A DNA stretch of 64,000 nucleotides. Source: RGIG8775 sp045660295. Its GTDB lineage: Bacteria > Bacillota > Clostridia > Oscillospirales > CAG-272. The translations under genes and the position numbers were made by a program. How positions within the stretch are numbered: the first letter of the stretch is position 1; each line of letters opens with the position of its first letter. Positions 26,499 through 34,887 of this stretch are shown here, one piece after another. Location: contig JAZRDN010000040.1 in assembly GCA_045660295.1 (NCBI GenBank), positions 38,337 to 102,336 on the forward strand, given 5' to 3'. Below the pieces are notes generated by a model, which was given only the letters and a program-made list of their open reading frames with translations, was not told the DNA's origin and made no database searches.

Positions 26499-27494
26499 AT
26501 GTATAATTTTTTGAAACAGATAATAAATATTCCCGCGGTGTCGGGCAGAGAAAGCGACCTGCTTGAAAAGATAAGAACGCTTATCTCCCCTTATGTAGAC
26601 GAGTGCTCATTCGACAACCTCGGTAACCTTATGGCGCTAAAAAAGGGAAGCGCTGAAGCCCCCAAGGACATTATGCTTTGCGCCCACGCCGACGAGATCG
26701 GTTTTATAGTAAATTATATTGAGGATAGCGGATTTATCCGCGTTGCTCCCATCGGCGGAATAAATTACGTTTCGGCTTCCTACGCCAAGGTGGTTTTTGA
26801 AAACGGCACAAAGGGCGTTCTCGTGCCCGAATCCAAGCTCAGCGACAGTAAAAATTCTGATTCTTACTACGTTGATATCGGCGCGGATAGCAAAAAGACC
26901 GCCGAGAAAAAGATAAATATCGGTGACGTTGCCGTGGTTGAGGCTTCGGTTGATAAGCTTATGGGGAAGCGAGTCGTCGGCAGACCCATGGACGACAGAA
27001 TAGGCTGTGCGGTGATTTTCGATATTGCCAGAACTCTCGAAGCTCCCAAGGATAACGTGTGGTTTGTTTTCTCCGTTCAGGAGGAGGTAGGATGCCGCGG
27101 CGCAAAGACCGCCGCCAACAAAATTGCTCCCGACGTTGCTCTCGTATTTGACGTTACGGCTACGGGGGACACCGTTGGCGCACCCTCAATGGCGGTAAAG
27201 CTTGGAGACGGCGCGGCTATAAAAATAAAGGACGCGTCTGTTATCTGTGACCACGGAATTGTTGAAGGTCTTGTAGAGCTTGCTAAGAAAAATAAAATAC
27301 CTTATCAGTGCGAGATACTTAAGCACGGCGGAACAGATACAAGCTCTATTCAGGTCTCCGGAAGCGGAGTCCGCGCGGGCGCACTTTCTATTCCCACAAG
27401 ATATATTCACTCATCGGTTGAAATGATCGACATGAAGGATGCCGAGGCTTGCCGCGATCTGGCGGTAGCCTTCATAAATAATTATAATGCATAA
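26499..27494 (+). CDS. M42-family aminopeptidase, third of three
   Basis: 331-residue M42 peptidase. Signatures are CAHADEIGFIV, DDRIGCAVI, QEEVGCRGAKT, VFDVTATGDTVG and PTRYIHSS. The start at 26499 has GAGAGG eight bases upstream; an earlier in-frame ATG at 26463 has no ribosome binding site and would overlap the previous gene. It is closer to the second copy than to the first. Three M42 genes in a row suggest division of substrate labour, as known for TET1-3 of archaea (family knowledge, not shown here). Confidence 0.94.
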   Translation: MYNFLKQIINIPAVSGRESDLLEKIRTLISPYVDECSFDNLGNLMALKKGSAEAPKDIMLCAHADEIGFIVNYIEDSGFIRVAPIGGINYVSASYAKVVFENGTKGVLVPESKLSDSKNSDSYYVDIGADSKKTAEKKINIGDVAVVEASVDKLMGKRVVGRPMDDRIGCAVIFDIARTLEAPKDNVWFVFSVQEEVGCRGAKTAANKIAPDVALVFDVTATGDTVGAPSMAVKLGDGAAIKIKDASVICDHGIVEGLVELAKKNKIPYQCEILKHGGTDTSSIQVSGSGVRAGALSIPTRYIHSSVEMIDMKDAEACRDLAVAFINNYNA

Positions 27495-27507
27495 TAGGAC
27501 GGACAGT

Positions 27508-28761
27508 ATGGAAATTTCACAAAAAGTATATTCTCTTGTTGCCGATGCCGAGCGAGAGCTGGCTGATATCTTTGCCGAGATAGATAGAGTGTCTTTTGAA
27601 AACACGTCGAAAATTATGGAGCTTTTCCGAGAGCACCGAGTTTCGGAGGCAATGTTCAATCCAACCAGCGGATACGGCTACGACGACAGAGGCAGAGACG
27701 TGCTCGACGAGATATGGGCAGAGGTCATGGGCGCTGAGTCGGCATTCGTGCGCCATAATATCGTAAACGGAACTCAAGCGCTTACCATAGGTCTTTTCGG
27801 ACTTCTCCGCCCGAATGACGTTATGCTTTCAATAGCGGGAAAGCCTTACGATACCCTCGAGGAGGTCATAGGTATCTGCGGAACTCCCGGTGACGGCTCA
27901 CTTAAGGATTTCGGCGTAGAATATGCGCAGGTAGACCTTAAGGACGGCGATTTTGACTATGATAAGATACGCGAACAGCTTGAAGGGCTTGGTGAGCGTG
28001 TAAAGGTAGTGTTTATTCAACGCTCAAAGGGTTATCTTAACAGAAAAACTCTGAGCGTTGACGAGATAGGCAAAGCGGTGAGATTTGTAAAATCTATCAA
28101 CCCCAACGTATACGTGGTGGTGGATAATTGCTACGGAGAGTTCGTGGATACCAAAGAGCCCTGCGCGGTGGGCGCGGATATGGTCATAGGCTCGCTTATC
28201 AAGAATCCCGGCGGCGGAATGGCGGAAACAGGCGGTTATATCGCGGGCACTAAACGCGCGGTAGAGCTTGCGTCCTACCGACTCACCTCGGTAGGCGTGG
28301 GCTGTGAGGTCGGCGCTACGCTCGGACTTAATAAGAGCCTTTATAAAGGTCTTTTTTACGCGCCGCATACAACGGCACAGGCGCTTAAGGTGGCGCATCT
28401 CGCGGCTTATATATTTGAAAAGCTCGGATATAAGGTTGAGCCTAAATGGAACGAAAAACATCACGATATCATACAAACCGTGGTAACCGAAGCTCCCGAA
28501 TTGCTCTGCGCGTTTTGCTGTGGAATACAGAAGGGCTCACCGGTTGATTCTTTCGTTACTCCCGAACCGTGGGATATGCCGGGATATAACGATAAGGTCA
28601 TTATGGCGGCAGGAGCGTTTACTCAGGGCTCGTCCATTGAGCTTTCGGCAGACGGACCGCTTCGTCCCCCATATACGGCGTTTTTTCAGGGCGGACTTAC
28701 ATACGAAAGCGGCAAAATAGGCATTATGTACGCCGCCGAGGAAATGATTTCGGTAGAATAA
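27508..28761 (+). CDS. Methionine gamma-lyase-family PLP enzyme (aluminium-resistance type)
   Basis: PLP-dependent enzyme of the Cys/Met-metabolism superfamily, 417 residues, of the group often annotated 'methionine gamma-lyase family' or 'aluminium resistance protein'. The cofactor-binding Lys lies in GSLIKNPGGGMAETGGYIAG; FNPTSGYGYDDRGRD and VRHNIVNGTQAL are family hallmarks. The real substrate is not established for this group. The ATG at 27508 is preferred over one at 27487, which overlaps the peptidase stop and lacks a ribosome binding site. Last gene of the murD-peptidase run. Confidence 0.88.
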   Translation: MEISQKVYSLVADAERELADIFAEIDRVSFENTSKIMELFREHRVSEAMFNPTSGYGYDDRGRDVLDEIWAEVMGAESAFVRHNIVNGTQALTIGLFGLLRPNDVMLSIAGKPYDTLEEVIGICGTPGDGSLKDFGVEYAQVDLKDGDFDYDKIREQLEGLGERVKVVFIQRSKGYLNRKTLSVDEIGKAVRFVKSINPNVYVVVDNCYGEFVDTKEPCAVGADMVIGSLIKNPGGGMAETGGYIAGTKRAVELASYRLTSVGVGCEVGATLGLNKSLYKGLFYAPHTTAQALKVAHLAAYIFEKLGYKVEPKWNEKHHDIIQTVVTEAPELLCAFCCGIQKGSPVDSFVTPEPWDMPGYNDKVIMAAGAFTQGSSIELSADGPLRPPYTAFFQGGLTYESGKIGIMYAAEEMISVE

Positions 28762-28794
28762 GTCGCATTTTGACAAAATGTTTACAAATTTTTG

Positions 28795-28823
28795 TAGACA
28801 TTTGGCGAAACATCTGCTAAAAT
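28795..28823 (+). promoter_or_regulatory. Promoter of the PsbP-like lipoprotein gene
   Basis: TAGACA (28795-28800), 17 bp, TAAAAT (28818-28823), about 40 nt before the ATG at 28866. Confidence 0.55.
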
Positions 28824-28865
28824 AGTTAAAAACGTTAAACGTGAAAAGAGAAAGGTAAAATTTTT

Positions 28866-29903
28866 ATGAAAAAAATAATTTCTGCTGTACTTTTAATAAC
28901 AATGCTTCTTGCGTGCTTTACGGCGTGCGCGAAGGACGACGCGCCCGATGGAACTCAGCTTGTTTCGGGCGAGGAAGAAATATTCAACCTCTATGTTCCC
29001 AAAACTTGGGTAAGTAATCTTTCAAGCGGTATCGCAAGTGCTTATTATTCTCTTGAAAACAACGTTATTGTAAGCGCAAAAACTATCAGAAACGCTTCCA
29101 ATTATACGCTTGGCGAATTTATGGCGCTCGCTATCGAGAGCTATGAGGCTATGGAGGGCTATGAGCTTGTGTCGCCGTTTGAGTCCACGACACTCGGAGG
29201 TCTCCCCGCATACGTTATGGAGTATAAGGCTACCATAAAGGAAAAGGGCGAGGGCGATAAGGTTACCGACGTTGTGTATAAGTTCAAGGTTATCAACGCC
29301 AAAAACGAGGCTACTCTTACAATGCTGGTTTACAGCGCGCCGGAGGAATATTACGATTCCGCTCTTTCGGACGTTGATGCGATAATAGCTAATTTTGAGT
29401 TTAAGAGCTTTGAGGACGGAGAGCTCGAAAAGGACGACTTTACCGTTCTTGTTGACGAGAATACTCCCGAGGGATATCAGCTTGCAACTAAGGATAAGTA
29501 CGAGTTCAGATTTTATGTTCCGCTTACCTGGACAGTTCAGAGAAGAGCATATAATCCCAGTGCTTATTTCTCAAAGACAGATCTTTCCAATGTAAGCATC
29601 ACCAGCCGTATAGCAACAGAGGATGTTCTTGACGGTGCTTCCTATTGGCAGCACTATACCGAGACGACTTCTTTCGAGCTTTCGGATATAGTTATCGACG
29701 AGAACGCCAAGATGGGCGGCTATGACGCTTACGGTGTTGAGTATACCGCGTCGGCGTCGGGCTTGAAATATAAGATCAAGCAGGTGTTCCTTGCGTATAA
29801 CAATATGATCTATATTTTCACTTATACCTCGGACAGAGTTAACTACGATAAGCATGCAGACGATATAAACGCTATGCTTGAGCTTTTTGAGTTTAAGAAA
29901 TAA
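28866..29903 (+). CDS. Lipoprotein with two tandem copies of one domain
   Basis: 345-residue lipoprotein: lipobox ACFTAC near residue 20. The mature part consists of two homologous halves. The first opens IFNLYVPKTWVSNL and ends IIANFEFKS; the second opens EFRFYVPLTWTVQRR and ends MLELFEFKK. Shared internal features are SAYYS/SAYFS and the pattern LGGLPAYVMEY/MGGYDAYGVEY followed by a beta-rich stretch. The pattern 'YVPxxW...F' with a C-terminal helix resembles PsbP/DcrB-like folds, but the match is by eye only. Role unknown; it is expected on the outer face of the membrane. The cysteine desulfurase gene follows 4 bp later. Confidence 0.85.
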   Translation: MKKIISAVLLITMLLACFTACAKDDAPDGTQLVSGEEEIFNLYVPKTWVSNLSSGIASAYYSLENNVIVSAKTIRNASNYTLGEFMALAIESYEAMEGYELVSPFESTTLGGLPAYVMEYKATIKEKGEGDKVTDVVYKFKVINAKNEATLTMLVYSAPEEYYDSALSDVDAIIANFEFKSFEDGELEKDDFTVLVDENTPEGYQLATKDKYEFRFYVPLTWTVQRRAYNPSAYFSKTDLSNVSITSRIATEDVLDGASYWQHYTETTSFELSDIVIDENAKMGGYDAYGVEYTASASGLKYKIKQVFLAYNNMIYIFTYTSDRVNYDKHADDINAMLELFEFKK

Positions 29904-29907
29904 AGCA

Positions 29908-31074
29908 ATGAGAGAGATCTATCTTGATAACAGCGCCACCACACCGTTGTGCGAGAGCGCAGTCAAGGCAATGACAGAGGCGATGGGGAACTACGGTAAC
30001 CCATCGTCGCTTCATTCGGTGGGATTGGCGGCACAGAAATACGTTGACGAGGCGAGAAATGCCCTTGGCATCGCCCTGGGTATCAGAATGCCAAAGCCCG
30101 GACAGCTTATTTTTACCGCAAGCGGTACTGAGGCGAACAACCTTGCTATAAGGGGCAGTGTCTGTTCCAAAGCCAGACGTGTGGCTAATAAAATAATTAC
30201 CACCGATTCCGAGCACCCTTCGGTTGAAAACCTTCTCCGAAAGCTGGAGGAGGAGGGCTTCAAGGTGGTAAGGATTTCCACTCGCGGCGGTGTACTCGAT
30301 ATGAATACCCTTGAAAAAGAGCTTGACCGCGACGTTATTTTGGTTACCATGATGATGGTCAATAACGAGACGGGAGCAATGTACGATATAGCAAAGGTCT
30401 TTTCCATGACCAAGCAAAGGTGCCCCGAGGCGATCACTCACTGTGATGCGGTGCAGGGATTTATGAAGCATAAATTTTCGCCATCGACTATCGGCGCAGA
30501 CTTTGTAAGCGTAAGTGCCCATAAGATACACGGACCCAAGGGTGTAGGCGCGCTTTACGTTAGCGCTGATATCCTTAAGCAGAGAAAGCTGATTCCCATT
30601 ATCTACGGCGGCGGACAGGAAAACGGGTTCCGTTCGGGAACAGAGAACGTAGTTGGTATCGCGGGCTTCGGCGCGGCCGTAAGAGAAGCCTATCTCGGGT
30701 TTGACTCTAACACGGCGCGTATGTCGGCAGTGAGGGAGTATGCTATATTAAAGCTCTCGGCTCTCGACGTAAGGCTTAACATACCGCTTGGAAATACCGC
30801 TCCGCATATTATTAACTTTACGCTTCCCAATATAAAAAGTGAGACTATGCTCCACTATCTTTCGGGAGAGGGAATATACGTTTCCAGCGGCTCTGCATGC
30901 TCGTCTCATTCATATACACCCAGCCGTGCGCTGACCGCATTCGGACTTACCCCCGCGGATGCCGATTGCTCGCTTCGCGTAAGTATTTCCGAAAAAACTA
31001 CCGAGTCGGACATAGATACATTTGTAGAGCATCTTGAAATGGGGCTTAGAGTGCTTGTAAGAATAAAAAGATAA
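29908..31074 (+). CDS. Cysteine desulfurase (NifS/IscS family)
   Basis: PLP enzyme of 388 residues that takes sulfur from cysteine as an enzyme persulfide for Fe-S clusters or thio-modified tRNA. Visible are YLDNSATTPL, TASGTEANNLAI, THCDAVQG, the PLP Lys in SAHKIHGPKGVG, and the sulfur-accepting Cys in SSGSACSSHS. No iscU or thiI partner is adjacent, so its acceptor is open. The start at 29908 is taken just after the lipoprotein stop; an upstream in-frame start would overlap it. The ribosome binding site is weak, suggesting translational coupling. Confidence 0.92.
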   Translation: MREIYLDNSATTPLCESAVKAMTEAMGNYGNPSSLHSVGLAAQKYVDEARNALGIALGIRMPKPGQLIFTASGTEANNLAIRGSVCSKARRVANKIITTDSEHPSVENLLRKLEEEGFKVVRISTRGGVLDMNTLEKELDRDVILVTMMMVNNETGAMYDIAKVFSMTKQRCPEAITHCDAVQGFMKHKFSPSTIGADFVSVSAHKIHGPKGVGALYVSADILKQRKLIPIIYGGGQENGFRSGTENVVGIAGFGAAVREAYLGFDSNTARMSAVREYAILKLSALDVRLNIPLGNTAPHIINFTLPNIKSETMLHYLSGEGIYVSSGSACSSHSYTPSRALTAFGLTPADADCSLRVSISEKTTESDIDTFVEHLEMGLRVLVRIKR

Positions 31075-31109
31075 AAAATAGCTGTTTCTTAATGAAACAG
31101 CTATTTTTT
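31073..31109. terminator. Bidirectional terminator between convergent genes
   Basis: A perfect 16-bp stem AAAAAATAGCTGTTTC and complement with a TTAAT loop. The A and T flanks serve both the desulfurase (+) and the Na/Pi transporter (-). Confidence 0.92.
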
Positions 31110-31118
31110 GTTATTGTT

Positions 31119-32876
31119 TTATTCAGCTTTAAGCGAATACTTTTGGGAGTATTCCTTGTAGTGTTCGTCGTAAATTTCGTTTCCGCGTCGGAGAGCCTTG
31201 GTGTAACCGTGCATGCCAAGACTGCTGTGCGCGATCTCGATTACACAGCCCGCAATGTTGGAGCAGTGGTCGGAAATGCGCTCAAGGTTGGTGAGAAGGT
31301 CGGAAAGTATAAATCCAAGCTCAATTGTGCATTCGTTGTTTTGGAGTCTCTTGATGTGGTTGAGCTTGATCTGGTCCTTGAGATTGTCAACGACCTCCTC
31401 AAGCGGCTCAACCGTCGCCGCGAAATCAAGGCTGTTCTGAGTGAAAGAGGAAAGCGAAGCGTTAAGTATCTCGCGTACCGCGCCTATCATCACGCTAAGC
31501 TCTTTCTGTGCATGCTCGGAGAAGGAGATCTTCTTGTTGTGTATCTCCTGTGCCGACTCTGCGAGATTTACCGCGTGGTCGGAAATACGCTCAAGGTCTC
31601 CGATGATGTGAAGAAGCTTTGTTACCTCAAGGCTATCACGCTCAGAAAGGTCGCATTTCGTCAGCTTGACAAGATAGGAGCCTATCTCATCCTCGTAAAT
31701 ATCCACCTGATCTTCCTCTTTATCAATTTCTTCGAATATCTTCTTGTCGTAGTTGTCAAAGAGTGTAAGCGATTTCATAAGCGAAGCTACAGAGGTCTCA
31801 GCCATCGTAACTGCTACGTTGCGGCAACGGTCGAGAGCCACGCTGGGGGTCGTGAGAAGTCTGTCGTCGAAAAGACTGACCTTTTCCTCGGTGTTCTTCT
31901 TGTCCTTGATAGTAAGGATAGCCAGCTTTTCAAGCAGCTTGTGGCAGGGGAGAAGAAGCGCGGTACAACCGATGTTGAACGCGGTGTGAACTATAGCGAT
32001 ATACTTTTCATCAATAGCGTTGCCAAGGAACTCAAAGTGTACTATTCCGTGTGTGATATAGAATATCGAAAGAAGCATCACCGTTCCGACGATGTTGAAG
32101 TAAAGGTGTACCATAGCCACGCGGCGCGCGTTTTTGTTAGCGCCGACTGAGGATATCATCGCCGTAACACATGTACCGATGTTCTGTCCCATGATGATCG
32201 GAATAGCCGAGCCGAACGTGACCGCTCCCGTAGCCGATAGTGCCTGAAGAATACCGACAGATGCCGAGGAGCTCTGAATGATAGCCGTAATGACAGCACC
32301 CGCGAGAACACCCAAAAGAGGATTGTCGAACATGAGCAAAAGGCTCTTGAACGCCTCGTTTTCCGCAAGAGGTTCAACCGCGCCCGTCATGATGTCCATG
32401 CCGTAGATAAGAACCGAGAAGCCAAGAAGAATAAGACCTATATCCTTTCTCTTGGAGTCCTTCAGGAAAATATAAAGCACAACGCCTATGACCGCGAGAA
32501 TGGGAGTAAAGGAGGTGGGCTTCAGCATTGTCATAATAAAGCTTTCGCCTCCGTCAACGCCCATAAGGCTCAGTATCCAAGCGGTTATGGTCGTACCTAC
32601 GTTAGCACCCATAATAACGGGAATAACCGCCGAAAGCGTCATAAGTCCCGAGTTTACAAAGCCCACGAGCATGACCGTGGTCGCCGACGAGCTTTGAATA
32701 ATAGCCGTGACCGCCGCACCGAGAATAAAACCTTTTAAGGGATTGGAAGTCATTTTAGCGAGCAGTCCCTTAAGCTGTGAGCCTGCGCTCTTTTCAAGCG
32801 CGTCGCCCATAACGGTCATTCCGAACAGGAAAAGCGAAATGCCGCCAAAGAGCGTCAAAATGTTTGTAAAATCCAT
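31119..32876 (-). CDS. Na+/phosphate cotransporter with PhoU-like tail
   Basis: NptA/YjbB-type transporter, 585 residues. The N-terminal half holds two inverted Na/Pi repeats with the signature QSSSATTVMLVGFVNSG and QSSSASVGILQALSATG, each in a hydrophobic hairpin. The C-terminal about 220 residues form a soluble PhoU-like helical domain. Expected to move phosphate across the membrane, with export proposed for this subfamily. The ATG at 32876 is chosen because AGGAGG lies 5 nt before it; an in-frame start at 32909 has none. Single gene, ending at a bidirectional terminator. Confidence 0.92.
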   Translation of the reverse strand: MDFTNILTLFGGISLFLFGMTVMGDALEKSAGSQLKGLLAKMTSNPLKGFILGAAVTAIIQSSSATTVMLVGFVNSGLMTLSAVIPVIMGANVGTTITAWILSLMGVDGGESFIMTMLKPTSFTPILAVIGVVLYIFLKDSKRKDIGLILLGFSVLIYGMDIMTGAVEPLAENEAFKSLLLMFDNPLLGVLAGAVITAIIQSSSASVGILQALSATGAVTFGSAIPIIMGQNIGTCVTAMISSVGANKNARRVAMVHLYFNIVGTVMLLSIFYITHGIVHFEFLGNAIDEKYIAIVHTAFNIGCTALLLPCHKLLEKLAILTIKDKKNTEEKVSLFDDRLLTTPSVALDRCRNVAVTMAETSVASLMKSLTLFDNYDKKIFEEIDKEEDQVDIYEDEIGSYLVKLTKCDLSERDSLEVTKLLHIIGDLERISDHAVNLAESAQEIHNKKISFSEHAQKELSVMIGAVREILNASLSSFTQNSLDFAATVEPLEEVVDNLKDQIKLNHIKRLQNNECTIELGFILSDLLTNLERISDHCSNIAGCVIEIAHSSLGMHGYTKALRRGNEIYDEHYKEYSQKYSLKAE

Positions 32877-32995
32877 GTTTTCCTCCTGATTTAATACAGT
32901 TATTGACAAAATTATTCACTGTACTTAATTTAACATAAATTATGTAAAATCCGAAAGCGTTTTTGTGTTAAATCTGTGTTAAATCAATAAGGGTG

Positions 32996-33859
32996 TTAGG
33001 AGTTTTTTATATCATATAATAAATCTGAAAGCTCGCAGAACATCTGAACGTCCAGCTTTTCGCCTCGGATATCGGGGCGGTGTCCCGCCTTTTCAATTAC
33101 CTCAGCCAGCTTTTCTTTTGGAATTTCGGGGAAGCCGCAGGAAAGCGCGTTTAAGAGCGTCTTTCGTCTCTGCTCAAACGCCGCCTTTATTACCTTGAAG
33201 AACAGGTCCTCATCCTTGGGCTTGTATGGCTTGTCCTTGTAGAGCTTTATGCGCACCACGCTTGAATTTACCTTTGGTGGAGGCATAAAGTTGTCGGCGT
33301 TGACAGTAAACAGCTTTTCAGCCTCTCCGTAATAGGAAAGTACAGCGGTTATGGCACCGCAGTCCTTGCTTCCGGCCTTGGCACAAAGCCTGTCGGCAAC
33401 CTCGGACTGTATCATTATAGTGATATAGTCAAAGGGCAGGCGTGATTCAAGCAGCTTCATAAGAATAGGCGTGGTGATGTAGTATGGAAGATTGGCGCAT
33501 ACCGAAATGCCACCCTCAAAGTAAGGCGCGAGCAGTGCGTCAAGATCGGTCTTCATCACGTCCTCGTTTATTACCTTGACGTTGTTGTAGCCGTCAAGCG
33601 TGTAGGAAAGTACGGGGATAAGCCCCTTGTCTATTTCCAGAGAAATAACGTTTTCGTAACGTTCGGCAAGCTCCAAGGTAAGAGTGCCGATACCGGGACC
33701 TATCTCAAGAATAGTATTTGACTTGCCCTCGCAGCAGTATTCGGCAATGTCCTCAACAACCATTTTGTTGGTCAGAAAGTTCTGTCCGAACTCCTTGTGG
33801 AATTTGATGCCGAAAACCGACATTATTTGTTTTATGTTTTTGATGTCACAAAGATTCAT
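32996..33859 (-). CDS. rsmA: 16S rRNA (adenine1518-N6/adenine1519-N6)-dimethyltransferase
   Basis: KsgA/RsmA, 287 residues, dimethylates two adjacent adenosines near the 3' end of 16S rRNA during small-subunit assembly. Motifs: KEFGQNFLTN, the SAM loop ILEIGPGIGTLT, VINEDVMKTD, and the catalytic NLPYYITTPI. The C-terminal helical domain is intact. Start ATG at 33859 with AAGGGTG; an in-frame TTG at 33874 is less likely. Divergent from the RpiR-type regulator gene. Confidence 0.95.
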   Translation of the reverse strand: MNLCDIKNIKQIMSVFGIKFHKEFGQNFLTNKMVVEDIAEYCCEGKSNTILEIGPGIGTLTLELAERYENVISLEIDKGLIPVLSYTLDGYNNVKVINEDVMKTDLDALLAPYFEGGISVCANLPYYITTPILMKLLESRLPFDYITIMIQSEVADRLCAKAGSKDCGAITAVLSYYGEAEKLFTVNADNFMPPPKVNSSVVRIKLYKDKPYKPKDEDLFFKVIKAAFEQRRKTLLNALSCGFPEIPKEKLAEVIEKAGHRPDIRGEKLDVQMFCELSDLLYDIKNS

Positions 33860-33962
33860 AAATTCACCCTTCAAAGTAATATTATAATCATTTTACCATA
33901 CATTTTCAGAAAAATCAATCATATTTGAAAATATTGCGGGCGTAAAAGTTTACAAAATTGAG

Positions 33963-33991
33963 TTGACAAAAGGATTAAAAAATAATATAAT
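33963..33991 (+). promoter_or_regulatory. Consensus promoter of the RpiR-flavoprotein-cmk operon
   Basis: TTGACA (33963-33968), 17 bp, TATAAT (33986-33991), 33 nt before the ATG at 34024. Confidence 0.85.
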
Positions 33992-34023
33992 ATTGTTTGA
34001 TTGAAATTTGCGAGGCGGACGGT

Positions 34024-34887
34024 ATGAAAGAAAGCGTTTTGAAAAAAATAGAGCTTGGCTACGAGGGCTTTTCAAAGGGGCAGAAGGCGATAGCTAACTA
34101 TATAACCGAGCACTACGAGAGGGCGGCTTATATGACCGCGGCAAAGCTGGGACAGCTTGCCGACGTGTCGGAGTCTACCGTGGTGCGCTTTGCCTGTGAG
34201 TTGGGCTTCGGCGGATATCCCGAATTTCAAAAGGCTTTGCGCGAGTTGGTTCGTACCAATCTTACGTCCTTTCAGCGCGTTGAGGTCTCGGATTCCATAA
34301 TCGGAGACAAGGATATCCTTACGCAGGTCATTCTTGCCGATGCGGAAAAGCTCCGTCATACTCTTGACACAATTGACCGCAAGGCATTTGAGGACGCTGT
34401 TGACCGCATTATAAGCGCCAAGCGTATATACATTCTCGGTGTCCGCTCCTCGGCGACTCTGGCGGGATTTTTGTACTATAATCTCCAGATGGCGTTTGAT
34501 AATCTTACGCTTGTTCAGACAACGTCGGGCAGTGAAATGCTTGAACAGATAATGCGTATCGACAAAGACGACGTTATGATAGCCATCAGCTTTCCGCGTT
34601 ACTCGAAGCGAATTATCAAGGCGGTTGAGTTCGCAAAGCGTCAGGGCGCAAACGTAGTTGCCCTTACCGATAGCGACGCCTCACCCATAGCGCAGGGCGC
34701 TGACCAGCTCCTTACCGCAAGCAGTGATATGGCTTCATTCGTTGACTCGCTGGTCGCTCCTATGAGCATAATAAACGCCATAGCCGTTTCGGTAGCAAAG
34801 AAAAAGAAAGAGGAACTGACTGTTCGTCTCAAGACGCTTGAAGAAATATGGGACGAATACGACGTTTATGATAAGAACCATGAGTGA
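34024..34887 (+). CDS. MurR/RpiR-family transcriptional regulator
   Basis: 287 residues: an N-terminal RpiR helix-turn-helix (SKGQKAIANYI, TAAKLGQLADVSESTVVRFA) and a C-terminal SIS domain (RIYILGVRSSATLAGFL, ISFPRYSKRIIKAVEFA) that binds phosphosugars. Members repress or activate sugar-phosphate or amino-sugar genes. The next gene, a flavoprotein, overlaps its end, and lipid and translation genes follow, so its target is not evident from context. ATG at 34024 follows GAGGCGG. Confidence 0.93.
   Translation: MKESVLKKIELGYEGFSKGQKAIANYITEHYERAAYMTAAKLGQLADVSESTVVRFACELGFGGYPEFQKALRELVRTNLTSFQRVEVSDSIIGDKDILTQVILADAEKLRHTLDTIDRKAFEDAVDRIISAKRIYILGVRSSATLAGFLYYNLQMAFDNLTLVQTTSGSEMLEQIMRIDKDDVMIAISFPRYSKRIIKAVEFAKRQGANVVALTDSDASPIAQGADQLLTASSDMASFVDSLVAPMSIINAIAVSVAKKKKEELTVRLKTLEEIWDEYDVYDKNHE

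Noticed and set aside
31092..32150. 352-codon plus-strand frame opposite the Na/Pi transporter
   Set aside because: Begins inside the bidirectional terminator and is antisense to clear PhoU and Na/Pi motifs.
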